Of a stretch of 64,000 nt of DNA, positions 32,180-44,027 are shown piece after piece. The stretch's first letter is position 1. Each line of letters opens with the position of its first letter. A program made the position numbers and the translations under genes. This DNA is from Taxillus chinensis (Eukaryota; Streptophyta; Magnoliopsida; Santalales; Loranthaceae): positions 62,001 to 126,000 of the forward strand of contig CM042088.1 of assembly GCA_023512835.1 (NCBI GenBank), in the 5' to 3' direction. Under the pieces are notes generated by a model that was given only the letters and a program-made list of their open reading frames with translations, did not search any database and was not told the DNA's origin.

Positions 32180-33590
32180 TGTTGGTCCCTTGGAGCTTAG
32201 AGGGGGGGGGGGGTGAATAGGCTCTTATCGAAACTCTTGTCTAACTCTTTGGCATAACACCTATCTGGTTAAGAGATAGAATCAATGTGGAAAATAACTA
32301 GATAGTGGAAGTATTTTGTTTTATTATCAAAATGATAAGTACAACAAAATGGAAATAGATTAAAGCTTGAAGAGCTTTCTGATCTACTTAACAACTCTCT
32401 AACACTCTGTTTACAATGTACTCACACACTAGCCTCTTTGATCTACTTGAGCTCTTGTACATTCACGCATACACACCTATACAAGGTTAACATTATATAT
32501 ATATAACACATCCTTGAGACACAGTCTTGGAACTTGTTGTTCCGGACTATGTGCACATTTACTGTTCCTCAGAATCCTCTCTGTCTTAGGTGCTGCGGAT
32601 GTGGAGCTCAATGTCTTGGGTTTGCAAAACATAAGTGTGTTTGTGAGTTCTCAAGTTCAGTCTCAGTTGTGTCCACATATCCGGATGATCCACGTGTAAG
32701 ATGCTTTAGGTTCTCAACAAGTTTGTCTTACATCGGGAAGCAACGAGCTGGTGACTTTGAATGTGAAGAGATAAATTGAAGCAACGTCTTCTTAAATCCG
32801 ATGTAAGGTTCCATACTCCATGTTAAACTAAGCTCGGATCCTTACTCCGTAACAATGATTGCTTACTCCGTATCAATTTAGTACTGGAATCCTTATTCAA
32901 TATCAGTACTTCCTCACTCCATATAAATGAGAAGGTCGGAGTGCTTATTCCGCATCAGCGCTTCCTTACTCTGCATCTAGTTTCCTTACTCCGCATAAGT
33001 TAAAGGAATGGATGGCTTACTCCGTATCAGCACATCCTTACTTCGCAAGAGTAACAGGTTCGGATTCCTTACTCCGCATCTAGTTTTCTTACTCCGTGCG
33101 AAATAAAGACGCGCGTCCTTATTCCACATAAGTCGTTCCTTACTCCGCATGTATAGGATACTCCGGATTTCTTATTCCGTGATTCTTTTCCTTAGTCAGC
33201 TTGAGTGGAAGACTTAGCCTTTTTGCTCCGTGATGACTATGACTTATTTTGTGCGACTTATAAACTAGGATTCTTACTCCACATCTCTTGATTTAGTCCA
33301 TTTAAAGTATTAGGCATAGATTTCTTAGTCTGTAGCTTTAACTCATTAGTCCGCACGTATGATCCTTATTCCGTATGAAGTGAAGACTTGGTTATGTACC
33401 AAGTGTTTGACGACACACACTCTCATCCTGGATCAGGATTATGTATCCCGTCCTTAGCTTTCCTCTCACGAGTGTAGGTCCGGATTAAGTTCATATCTTC
33501 TACAATAACTCAAGGTGAAATAATATAAGTCTCAGATCAAATTACATAGGGTTGTATTTGCATTATCCAAATTCTGGGCTTGATCCAACA
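32180..33590 (-). repeat. Element C 5' LTR
   Basis: 1411 bp, TGTTGGTCCC...GATCCAACA, followed by TSD TGTTA. It shares the G-run/GTGAATAG end with A and D, and carries the CTTACTCCGCATC word array at about 32820-33370. Confidence 0.9.
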
Positions 33591-33595
33591 TGTTA

Positions 33596-34827
33596 TGATA
33601 AAGGTGTTTAAGTTGTAAGGTGTATTATGAGTTAGTTTGAGCATGTCTATACTTCTTGCATGATATCACCCTGTTTTTAGAGCTCAAGTTTGAATAGTAA
33701 GTTGAGCATGACATGGTAGGGTAAGCTTAGCTAACCTTGGAGTGAAAAAATTAAAAAATGTTTGAGAGCACCATTTTCCATCATGCCTTTGAGTGAACTT
33801 CATGGGTTATATGGTTAATATTTTTACTCTTTTCATTCAATACTAGCTATTTAATGGTTGGAGTTGATTAGGCATAAGAATTACCTGTTAGTAGCTCAGT
33901 GTTTGGTGTGTGATGCTAGTGATACAAGAACATTAAGTTATAATGATTTCCTAAAGTATCTTAGTGTGTTTGTGCTTTATTGTGTGGTGGTTGTGAAGTG
34001 AAGCCAGAGGATTAGTAAAAAAAAAAACAGCCAACCCGATTGATGTTAAAAGGCAGATCAGCCTTCTGTTTGTGTAATGAAAGGGTTGAGAAAAAAATGA
34101 GTGAATAATCCATCAAGGGAGAGCATAAAATGCAACCTTGTAAGGTTATTAATTAAAAAAGTGTGAAAAAAAAAGAGTTTTAGAATAAAAGCCACAATGG
34201 CTTGATGTTTATATGTGTTATGGTTTAGTTTGCAGCCACAATGGCTGGGTTGCTTTTGTTTTGAGAAGTTTTGAGCTTAATTCATTGGCTCAAGGTGTGC
34301 TTATGTAGTCATTAGAATAGAGTGTGAGTTTCAAAATAAAGTATAATAGAGGGTATGTTTCCTTTGATGAGCACAATGGGGACCTCTCATGTTTACTTGG
34401 CAAAAACTTAATCAATAGCTAGTGGTGAGTGTAAGAGTGAAACATCCTTGTTAGCTGTTAATTATTGACAGTCAGGGTTTGAGAGGAAACAAAAGATACA
34501 TTTGAGTGAGGAATATTTGTTCATGGTGAGGACTTCAAGGGAAGCTAAGTTTCATTTTATCATTGCATGTTTGTTTCTATCTGAATTTTCAGTAATGACA
34601 TTACATGGTTGTTGGACTTGGTAGTATGGACATGTTTAGATTAATGTTGATTCATTATGGCTACTGGAATGTCTATTTCATCATGATAAAGTTGTGTGCT
34701 TTAGGAAACCATGCCTCTCCTTGTTTGTTATTTTATTTATTTTTCAGTTTGATTGTGTGTTTGTTTTCTTTTTGCATGTTTGTGTGTTTTGCTTGAGGAG
34801 AAGCAATGGTTCAAGTGTGGTGTGTTT
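33596..34827 (+). other. Element F 3' untranslated region, second part, with terminal purine tract
   Basis: AT-rich and non-coding. Together with 12013-12251 it makes about 1.47 kb between the Ulp1-like stop and the LTR, close to the 1.38 kb between pol stop and LTR in H. It holds a 61-bp block identical to one in H (34100-34160). It ends with a GAGGAGAAGCAATGG and TTCAAGTGTGGTGTGTT purine-tract motif (34795-34827) directly before the LTR, comparable to 42651-42685 in H. Confidence 0.7.
34100..34160 (+). other. Conserved 61-bp 3'-region block shared by gypsy elements F and H
   Basis: Begins GAGTGAATAATCCATCAAGG and ends TTAATTAAAAA. The reverse complement of 43251-43311 in H is identical over all 61 bases as I read them. 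Flanks differ apart from A-rich sequence on both sides, and LTRs of F and H show no obvious similarity. It includes a short inverted repeat (ACCTTGTAAGGT). Function is unknown. Confidence 0.8.
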
Positions 34828-35082
34828 GATAACGTGCATTTATGCCGTTATTCTATACCATTTTTAGGGTGTTTTAAAGTGTGACTGAGGCTTATTTGCA
34901 TGATAATTTGTATACATTTGCTCTAACCCAAAGGAAGACACTGCTTTGGATATAGTTTTGCTTTTTGAGTGGTTTTGATAGGTTTTTGGGAGATTTTTCT
35001 CACACGCATTTGCTAGATCACCTGATTCACTCAAGAAGAAGCTTTGGGAAGAAGATGGACTCAAAAGAAGGCAAAATCAAGC

Positions 35083-35112
35083 TGCACGTGACAATGACCA
35101 TTGTCACGTGCA
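35083..35112. promoter_or_regulatory. Perfect 30-bp inverted repeat with two G-boxes in F LTR
   Basis: 14-bp arms TGCACGTGACAATG and CATTGTCACGTGCA are separated by AC. Each arm holds a CACGTG G-box, a bZIP/bHLH target. A second, looser pair lies at about 35184-35220. In LTR copy 2 the corresponding sites (about 37394-37416 and 37494-37540) have lost CACGTG mostly by C-to-T/G-to-A changes. The regulatory role is inferred. Confidence 0.7.
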
Positions 35113-35342
35113 AGGGTTTCTCTGCATGGTAGCCATCCACATGATCACAGGAAGCTTGGGAGTGAATTTTACCTCATTTTGAGGTGCACGTGACATGGCC
35201 ATTGTCACGTGTATTGTCACGGGCAAGGATGTTTTTGCTCAGGAAGCTTGGTTTTCTTATATTGATGACTTTTCTCTAAACTGGTCCCAATTCCACTTGG
35301 TTTGAGTTTTATTAAGATTTGAAGGAGGAATGACCGTCACTT

Positions 35343-35420
35343 ACCAAAACTACGTTGTTTTGGTAGCAACAACAGCTAGCACTAGGGCACACTTTATACA
35401 TGACTTGCAGCCCTATAAAA
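35343..35420 (+). promoter_or_regulatory. Element F LTR promoter: ACGT palindrome and TATA box
   Basis: A 22-bp palindrome with arms ACCAAAAC and GTTTTGGT around TACGTT lies at 35343-35364, 50 bp upstream of TATAAAA (35414-35420). LTR copy 2 has the same pair at 37657-37678 (core TATGTC) and 37730-37736. The arrangement parallels the B/E LTRs. Confidence 0.65.
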
Positions 35421-36332
35421 GGAAGGATCTTGGAGGCAACAAGGCATTCTGGAGAGGCTGAAACGCAGACAGAGGTTAGAACGGATTCTTGGAGAGACAG
35501 AAGCAGCGTTGGAGTTGGAAGACTAGGGTTTCTGGCAGAGAAGGAGAAGTGTTGGGGCTGTTAATCATCTATATTCCACTCTCTTTTTCTACTAGTACTG
35601 TAATCATGTATTTTTCTGGGTTTAAACTAATTGTGAGAACGATTATGGGGTAAAACTCTTGTTCTAGGGGAGCAATGTAGCCCCCAATGTTCTGTAGTAC
35701 TTTTGGTTATGGATTCTGCTTGTCTAATTCGAGAATACCTTATTTCATATTTAGTTTACTTTTGTTTGAATGTTAAATCTAATTTATGCATGGTTAGATT
35801 ATCTCAGCCCATGTCTAGGGTGAATTTTGGTGAACTAGGTTTAATGATTGCATGATGGACCAAGTCTGCAATTGTTAGATTGGTTATTTTCCTCTATCAA
35901 CTTTTATTCTCATGGACCAAATGGAATAAAAGACTTAAACCTTTCTTAAGATGGACCAAGTGTAAGATTGGTGGGTAATGATCAATATGAATATGGAATT
36001 AATTGATTGGTTTAAGAACAAGTATCATAACCAGAATATTATAAGGCATTAGGTGGTGAAATTGTGACTCTAGATCCTTTAATTCATTGCTATCTTCAAA
36101 TTGTGTTACAATCTCAACAGTTCTTGAATTTTGCATGCTTAAGACTTAAACTTTAATTTAAAACACAAAAATTAATTGTTCAGACATAAATTAAATTTGC
36201 TAGCTTGGTGCTTGCTGCTTAACAGCATTAGCTACCTCCTTGTGGGTCCGACAACCGGAGTTTAAATACTTCAATTTATTACTTGACCAGTGCACTTGCT
36301 GCTAAACCTATCAAACCAATTTATTTAGGTCA

Positions 36333-37133
36333 GCTACCAGAAAAATGCCTTTAACCAGACTCAGAATAGAGGAGGTGACACTTCAAATCAGTATAAATAT
36401 GTGCCTCCAGGGATGAAGCAGAATCCATATGCTACGGATAATTATTTGCACCCACCTCCTGATGTTCAGCAACAACAGTAGCCTCATCCTCAGCAATAAT
36501 GAGGGAGAAATTATCAGACTGAGGATGAGATGATCAGAAGAGAGGTGGGAGATTTGAAGGAAAGGGTAAGAAGTATGGAGAGCTCCATTAAAAACATGGA
36601 GAAGTTACTGGTTAGTGTGGCACGAAATGCTAATCAAGGAGTTTCTTCCAAATCCTTTCCAAGTGACACTAAAGTTAATCCCAAGGAAAGCTACAAGGCT
36701 ATAACTTTGAGAAGTGGTAAGGCATTAAAGGAAGTTGAGGAGCCAAAGAAGAAGGCCCTACAAGAAGCACAACCCAAGCCTTAGCAACTGAAAGTCAGGG
36801 AAGAGCTGAAGAAGAAGAGAAACAATTGGGAGTTAACCAGGAACAGCAACTAGCTCAGATTCAATCAACTAAAGAACAAAGGCCAATAGAAGTGAGGCCT
36901 ATGATGCCATTTCCTCAGCGGATGAGGAATCAAAAGATGGAAGAAGAAAATGAACGCTTCTTGAAGATATTTAAGAAGCTGGAAATAAACATTCCTTTCA
37001 TAGAAGCCCTGGAATAGATGCCCAGATGCAAGAACATTTTAAAGGACTTCATGATGAAGAAGAGGAAGTACGGAGACCACAAAATTATTGTTGTCACTAA
37101 TGAGGTGAGCAATGTGGTTCAGAGGAAGTTACC
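36333..37133 (+). pseudogene. gag: Element F gag C-terminus, copy 1, truncated
   Basis: Starts abruptly after the LTR with a gag-like stretch (TQNRGGDTSNQYKYVPPGMKQ). It continues as a coiled segment (DEMIRREVGDLKERVRSMES), the Athila hallmark AITLRSGKAL, and FPQRMRNQKMEEENERFLKIFKKLEINIPFIEAL, then the protease-proximal KKRKYGD. Stops occur near 36480, 36499, 36782 and 37015. It ends at 37133 at the second LTR. The N-terminal capsid part is deleted. Confidence 0.8.
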
Positions 37134-37866
37134 TGATAACGTGAATTTATGCCATTATTCTAGGTCATTTTTAGGGTGTTTTAGAGTGTGATTAAGGCTT
37201 ACTTGCATGGTAATTTGCATACATTTGCTCTAACCCCTAGGAAGACACTACTTGTGCTATATTTGTGTTTTTTTAAGTTGCTTTGACAAGTTCTTGGGAG
37301 ATGTTTTCTCATACACATCAGCTAGATCACCCAATCTACTCAAGAGGAAGCTTTGGGCAGAAGATGAACTCAAAAGAAGGCAAAATAGAGTTGCATGTGA
37401 CATGGCTCATTGTCATAGGTAATGAGTTAAGTGCATAGGAGCCTTGTACATGATGTAAGGAAGCTTGAGGGTGATTTTCAGCTCATTTTGAGGTGCACAT
37501 GACAACGGCCACTGTCACGTTCATTGTCACATGCACCCATATGTTTGCTCAGGGAGCTTTGTTTTGTTATGATGATTATTGTGCTCTAAAGAACCTAGTT
37601 CAAATTCTGCTTGGTTTGAGTTTTATTAAAGTTTGAAGGAAGAATGGAAGCCATTTACCAAAACTATGTCGTTTTGGTAAGTGATGGCAACTGTTACTTA
37701 GGGTATACCCTATGCATGACGTGCAACCCTATAAAAGGAGCCAAACCTATCTCTAAAAGGGGATCTTGGAGATAGACCTTGCAACACATTTTTGGGGGAA
37801 GACATAAGCATTTGGAGCTTGACCTCAAGGGTTTCTGGTAGAGAAGGAGGAGTGCTAGAGCTATTA

Positions 37867-37931
<65 letters not shown>

Positions 37932-38671
37932 ACTGGTACTGTTATTATGTTTTATTCTAAGTATATTGTGATTGTTAAGGATGATTATGAGGTAAAACTC
38001 TCTTTCTAGGAGAGCAATGTAGCCCCCTATGACTTGAAATACTTTTGGGTTTATGGATTGTGCTTGTTGATTATGAGAAAATCCTATTTCATATTTAGTT
38101 CATCATATTTGAATGTAAAATCTGATTGATGCATGATTGGATTATCTCAGCTCTTGTCTAGGGTGGATTTTGGTGAACTAGGTTTGATGATTGCATGATG
38201 GACCAAATCTGTAATTGTTAGATTGGTTGTTTTCCTTTGTTATCTTTTATTCTCATGGACCAAATGGAATAAAAGGCTTAAACCTCTCTTGACATGGACC
38301 AAGTGTAAGATTGATGGGTAATGACCAATGTGAAAATGAAATTAATTAAATTATTTAAGAACAAGTACCATAAGCAGAATATTATATGCCGTGGGGTGGT
38401 GAAGTTGTGACCCGAGAACCTTTTAACTTGCTATTTATCTCCAAACTGCGCTAAAGGTTCAATAGAATCAATTGTATGTTCTGTACTTAGAACATAATCC
38501 AAAATAAAATCATTTGTTCAGACATAAATTAAAACTTGTTAGCTTAGTGCTTGCTGCTTGACAGCATTAGCTACCTCCCTGTGGGTTCGACAATCGGCAT
38601 TTAAACACTCCCATTTATTACTCGACGAGTGCACTTGCTGCAAAACCTATCAACTTAGTTTAATCGGGTCA
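37134..38671 (+). repeat. Element F LTR, copy 2
   Basis: About 1538 bp, TGATAACGTGAATTTATGCC...AATCGGGTCA. It contains (TC)n and (TA)n microsatellites at about 37867-37927 that are absent from copy 1, and TATAAAA at 37730-37736. It is followed by AGTTTTTG, the usual lead-in to the Athila PBS, but the PBS itself is deleted. Confidence 0.8.
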
Positions 38672-38684
38672 AGTTTTTGAAAAT

Positions 38685-39182
38685 ATGGATCAAGTGTTCT
38701 TGCCCAAATTCAAGAACGTTTTGAAGGACTTCATGATGAAGAAGAGGAAGTATGGAGACCACGAGATTGTTGTTGTCACTAATGAGGTGAGCAATGTGGT
38801 TCAGAGGAAGTTACCCACAAAGCATAAAGATCCAGGTAGTTTCACTCTTTTGTGTGTAATAGGAGATGCACCACAACAGCAGGCCTTATGTGATTTGGGG
38901 GTCAATATTAATTTAATCTCCTTCGCCCTCTATAAGCAGCTTGGGTTAACATGGATGAAGCCTACTTCTATCTCATTACAATTTGCTTACCAGTCTACTA
39001 AAAGACCTGAAGGAATCATAGAGGATGTGCTAGTAAAGGCGGGCTCATTTATTTTTCCAGCAGATTTCGTGGTATTTGAGATGGAAAAAGCCATAGGAGT
39101 TCAATTACTCTTAGGAAGACCTTTCTTGAGAACAGGGTGTGCTTTGATCGATGTAGCTCAAGGTAAGTTAACCTTGAGGATA
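38685..39182 (+). pseudogene. pol: Element F aspartic protease (retropepsin-like)
   Basis: Open from an ATG at 38685. It repeats the KKRKYGD...NEVSNVVQRKLP stretch of 37030-37133, then gives HKDPGSFTLLCVIG, CDLGVNINLISFALYKQLGL (active site DLG in place of DSG/DTG) and GVQLLLGRPFLRTGCALID. It corresponds to the protease of H. The frame is cut at 39182 by insertion G and resumes at 54094 (NKDILVFHME), where the reading is colinear with H. Confidence 0.85.
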
Positions 39183-40992
39183 ACAAAGAAAAAGAAAAAG
39201 AGACAATATATGAACAATAACAACAAGAATATTTACAAGACAGTATACAACAAGATAGCAGTAACAATATAGTCTAATATGAATGCACCTATCCTTCAAA
39301 AGGAAGGCTAAAATGAGCAAACAACATGTGGGTCAATGTCCCTAATGGACTTCTATTGCTAAACTTATCTTATTCGTTGGTCCTCAAACTTCCTCTATAG
39401 AGGGCTCCGTATGCCATGGGATTTACCAGGAGGGCGGCCTTAAAAGGATGAACCTTAAAAGGACCTCAAGCTTGAGTGAGGAGTCCGGGGTCCTGTTGCA
39501 GATAATGATCAATGCGCATGACACTTTAATAAACCTCGCTAACCTAGACCGTGATAAAAACCTGGGTATAGCATTTATGCATGAATGTAACAATTAAAAA
39601 AGCAGTAAAACACAACTATCATGGCATTAAAGCGTGTAAATCAAAATTATCATGCAACGACGATTATGCGCAATAAATAAATTAAATAAAGAATGAAAAA
39701 TAAAAACAATTTAAAACAAAGTATAAACCTCCTAATTTTAATCTTAGGCCTAACTATCTAACATTCCCCGCCAGCTGTCATCACCGGATTTCGTCTGGGG
39801 GGGAACCTGCTTTTGGGGATGCGGTTCTCTCACCCTTCACCTGAATGGTGATGAAAAAGAAAAAGAGTCGCCACCAATTGTTTTTGGGGTGCAGTTGGTC
39901 ACCTAAAATGATCTACGTCACTGGAACTAGGTTCGGGAGTTTGTTACGCGCGGGGAAGGATTAGCACCCCCGCAACGCCCATTTGGTACCTATCTTAAGA
40001 GTTGGAGGTTTCTAGTTTGTTTTAACTGTTGCTTGAAGTTAACTAGTCTAAGTTAATGTTGAATTTCACATGACCTAAAGATCTACTCTTTGTTGAAGTA
40101 AAATTAAGTCTAAAGATTTGTTCTAAGTTAAAGCTTAAATCTAAAGAGAAACCAAAGTTGAATTTATTTCTAAAGCGCATGCTAATAATGGCACTAAGGG
40201 TAAAGATTAATAAGAGGAGGTAAAAAGTGTTAAAAAAGTTTTAAACACGTTTAAAATTAAACCTACGTCATCAAAAAAGTCTAAAATGATAAAGGAGAAT
40301 AAAAGCCAAATGTTGAAAAAAAAAACCCAAGTATTTAAATATGCTAAGTAATTGAGAATGAAAAGTTTTTTTGTGTTTTTTTTTTTTGCTTTTTGTGAAA
40401 ATATTTTTTTATTTATTAAGAAAAACATTTTTACATTATTATCTATTTAGAAAAAGATTTTTTTTAAATATATTAAACGAAATGCATAAATAAAAAACAC
40501 AAGTGATGTGTGTGATAGTGTGCCATCTATACAGTAGAAGCAAACTCACTTTTTCCCTCTCATTTTTTGTTCTTTTTTTTCTCTCTCTCCTTTTTTTTAC
40601 TATACCTATTTATAAATTACAAATTACAAATTATGTGATCCATAAATAAATGATTACAAAGCCTAAGCTAACAAGATTCCTATAGGCCCAAAACTAACAT
40701 CCCCCCTATAAACGATACGGTATTAACCAAAACAAAACATACTAGACCCAAAAACAATTGAAAATAAAGTTGCGGCAGCAGGGAGAAACGGCCTCCACGC
40801 CATGAACTCGTCCAGCCCACACCAAATGGATATAACCCAGGAAAAACAGCAAAACAAGACAACAGAATGGGGAAAACATAAGGAAAGGAAGAAAAAAATA
40901 AACGCAGCAACCAAAGTGAGTCACAAGGCCAAACGAAACTAGGATTGCGTTTCTAAAACAACAAGAATAGAAGGAGACAAACAAAGCCAGTG
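39183..40992. other. Left part of insertion G, no genes seen
   Basis: A/T-rich with short purine or T runs. A GC-richer segment at 39760-40000 includes ACCGGATTTCGTCTGGGG, GAGTCGCCACCAATTG and GGATTAGCACCCCCGCAACG. GAGTCGCCACC and 'ggattagcacccc' strings resemble a recurrent plant retrotransposon-associated segment I cannot name with certainty. A possible purine tract on the minus strand lies at 40700-40710 (TATAGGGGGGA). Short ORFs here are compositional. Confidence 0.4.
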
Positions 40993-40997
40993 ATCAC

Positions 40998-42650
40998 TGA
41001 AAAGGGCGTTTGTCGCACACGCACTCCAAATAAAATTTAAACTAAGTATAGCTAGTGGCTTAACCTAGATCGTTCTCTACCGGAGGACTTATAAAATTCA
41101 ATTCAATCTATTTAGTTACTTGTTAAACAAAAACTAATGAAAAAGAATAAATGGAAAATTGGGGGGATTTTTGATTGAATTAAAACTAATTAAAGCAAGG
41201 AATTTTAACTAAGAAAAGTAATAACTAAGAAAATCAATTAATTAAAGATGTAACCGGTTTAACTTCACACCTGAATGCTATTTATCACTATCCTAAAAGA
41301 TTAATTAGATAAATTATGGCCCCATAATTCAAATGCATCAAAACACCATGAATACAATCAAATTATGAATTTATTCTAACCAGAATAATTATGAATCAAT
41401 TCTCGAAAGACTGCCCGTTCCCTACGAAACAAATCTTCCCACTCATATAGAATAATAACGCACAATGAATTGCTAAATTAACACTCAACCGAGATATTAA
41501 ATCAACAAATCAAAGAGATAGAGAATTAAATCATAGCACATAAAATACCAAATTAAATGTTAAAACATGAATTCAAAACAAGCATCCAAAGTGCTACGCT
41601 AAACCGATTACAAAATACTTACCCCTCCATGGGTTAGAAAATCACAAATCTATTTGGAAAAATTAAACAGCAAAAATTAGAATAGAATTAAGAAAAATAG
41701 ACTGTAGAAAATTAAATATCCGGTCTTGAACTCGATCCGAATCTCCAATATTCGCCACGCTAATTTCTTAAATTTCTGCTATTAACTGCTGCATGTGCTG
41801 ATGAAAAACTGGTTAGGCTCGCGCGCACTGCAGGTGGAGTCGACATTGGAGACTGGCGTGATGATGACGTGGACAGGATGAAGGGACGCTTGCGCTGATG
41901 AGGTGATGCACGCGCTGCGTTGGATGAGATGAGATGCTGCAGCGTGATGAGGGCTGATGGAGGAGGAGACGCGCGGGAGATGGATAAACGGACGAAGGCG
42001 TTGGAGAGATATATCTTGCGTTGAGCGCTTGACGAATATATACGATATATATATATATATATATGCATGAATGGGTCTCCTCTCTCTTACTTGCCATTTT
42101 TTTTCTTTTCTTTCTTTGCATTCACGTAATGATTTCTTTTCCTTTTTATCAATACTCCTCAAGCCTTTGTCAAAACATTGTGATCCCCACCTTCCCAAAT
42201 AGCTCTCCAATCTCCAATACGTAGCAACCTATAAAAGTAAAAAAAAACACAAAACAATAAAAACAATTATGCCCATAATAATAATAATAATTCACACATG
42301 CAAAAAAAAAAAATAATAATAATAATAAAAGTGAAACACAAAAACCATGCAACAATATATTAAAATAAAAATAAAAACATAATTCAACTAACGAAAATAT
42401 ATATAGAGAAAAATTATACTAAGATTAAACTTAAAATAATCAATTAAGCCCAGAGAATTAATATTAAAATTAAAATAATCAATTAAACATTAAAAACCAC
42501 CCAAAATTAATATTAAATCTATAAAAGTGAATAAAACAGTAAATAATTGAAATTGAGGAAAACTATTATAAAAATGCATTAATTCAATAAAATATTAAAT
42601 CAAAACCCATAAATTAAATGCAAATTTAATGACAAATTACGCAGTTATCA
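40998..42650 (-). repeat. Element H 3' LTR
   Basis: 1653 bp. It matches the 5' LTR (minus the MITE) with few substitutions and a longer TA repeat (about 42040-42062). The TA repeat on the minus strand is a TATA-box candidate upstream of the GA/GC-rich stretch. The ORFs of about 100-140 codons seen here recur in the other LTR simply because the LTR is duplicated. Confidence 0.92.
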
Positions 42651-44027
42651 AATTCTCCCACACTTGAACTTTGGTCGTCCTCGAACAAATACTAAAAATT
42701 AAGTACCAAACAAAGATTATCAAATCATGCAAATTCAAATATACAAAGAGAACAACTTGAATATCACGAATTGAGTTCTAGTATAGACGTGAGTGTGTGA
42801 GCTCAAAATTCATTGGCTTTTTTTTATTCTTTCAATCCATCTCTCATTCATGACACTTAATCAAGTCACACAAATATGCAATTATCAATCAGTTGGCTAA
42901 TATTAAGCATACCCAAAAATTAACCATAGTTATTCCATACTCCAAATATCATGCCATCATTCATACACATACTTGAGTGAAACAAATGGGTGAAGATTAC
43001 TGGAGCTAAACAAGATATATGCAATGGATTGGCCAATCACTTTTTTTTAATTTTTTTCTTTCACTTTTTTTAAATAGGCAGCCAAACTTACTTAACAATA
43101 ACAATCTATACCACCCATGTAACGGAACCATCCGGCAGCTCCCAGATTATGGCGGATCTTAGGGTACCAGGTTTAAAAGCCCTTCAGGATAAGCGCCGAG
43201 TGATATAGCATACTTCGCAAGTCAGCTAACCGTTTTCAATAACGCTCCTTTTTTTAATTAATAACCTTACAAGGTTGCATTTTATGCTCTCCCTTGATGG
43301 ATTATTCACTCTTTTTTAAATTTCTCACTTTACATCCACAAGCTTAGCTCATATAAAACCCAAATGCAAGAAAAACTCAAGTATTGGCATGAATAAAATG
43401 TAATGATATAAACAGTATTTCACAACTCATTGAATTAAAGTCCAAGCATAACTCAAAAATAGCTAGAATCATGATTCTCACATGTTTGCACATCCCAATT
43501 AAGGCATAAAAGTCAAGATGAATTAATCAAATATTAAAGCATCAAAATTTCAGTTGTGCAAAATATATATCCATACTAGACAACTTAACTCTAACTATTC
43601 AAGATTCCCAATCATTATTCAAATATTGCACAATCAAATAAACTCAAATGGAACTAATCATTAGTGCTCAACGATTTACCAAAAATTCAAGTGTCAATCA
43701 AGTTCAAGACTAAAAACATGCAGCCTAAAAACAAAAATAAATAAATAAATAAAGCACACAAAAACAAAAGAAAATCTTTTTGGTTTTTTTTTAAAAATAA
43801 ATAAATAACGAAATAAATTAAATAAAAACACAATAATAAGCAAAAATAAACTAATGAAAAACACATAAAAAAATGTTTAACTAAACTAAGCTAAGTGCTC
43901 CCTCCCCCACACTTAAATGTTGCATTGTCCTCAATGTAATCCAAAAATAGAAGCTATGGACATGAAATGCAATTCTAAAAATGAACAATGAACAATAAAT
44001 GAGAAGGAAAGAAACAACCTGATGGGC
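42651..44027 (-). other. Element H 3' untranslated region with two purine tracts and the 61-bp conserved block
   Basis: On the minus strand, the pol stop is followed by GAGGACAATGCAAC and AAGTGTGGGGGAGGG (43936-43893). Then comes about 1.2 kb of non-coding AT-rich DNA with the conserved block (43311-43251), and finally GAGGACGACCAAAGTTCAAG with GTGTGGGAGAATT (42685-42651) abutting the LTR. The two purine motifs share the GAGGA...AAGTGTGG layout. Confidence 0.8.

Larger units (their letters stand above)
12257..33590 (-). mobile_element. Element C: Ty1/copia (Sirevirus-like) retrotransposon with extra 3' Ulp1-type ORF, split by element E
   Basis: LTRs are at 12257-13642 (3') and 32180-33590 (5'), with TSD TGTTG/TGTTA (one mismatch) at 12252-12256 and 33591-33595. 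On the minus strand the order is LTR, PBS, gag, protease, integrase, RT, (element E), RNase H, PPT-like tracts, promoter, extra ORFs, PPT, LTR. Without E it is about 13.1 kb, long for copia and in the Sirevirus range. All pol parts contain occasional stops or frameshifts. The region between RNase H and the 3' LTR is about 4.5 kb and holds genes not needed for transposition. Confidence 0.9.
34828..36332 (+). repeat. Element F LTR, copy 1
   Basis: About 1505 bp, TGATAACGTGCATTTATGCC...TTAGGTCA. It is homologous to 37134-38671 with many substitutions. It contains a perfect G-box palindrome, an ACGT palindrome, TATAAAA at 35414-35420 and a leader (AGGGTTTCTGGCAGAGAAGG, about 35525). The PBS that should follow is missing; the sequence passes directly into gag. 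Confidence 0.8.

Noticed and set aside
41782..42210. 142-codon frame repeated at 50892-51308, seemingly conserved
   Set aside because: Both copies lie in the two LTRs of element H, so identity reflects LTR duplication, not selection.
43080..43230. Possible tRNA-like or structured RNA gene in the 3' region of H
   Set aside because: No cloverleaf with A and B boxes could be drawn; left as untranslated region.
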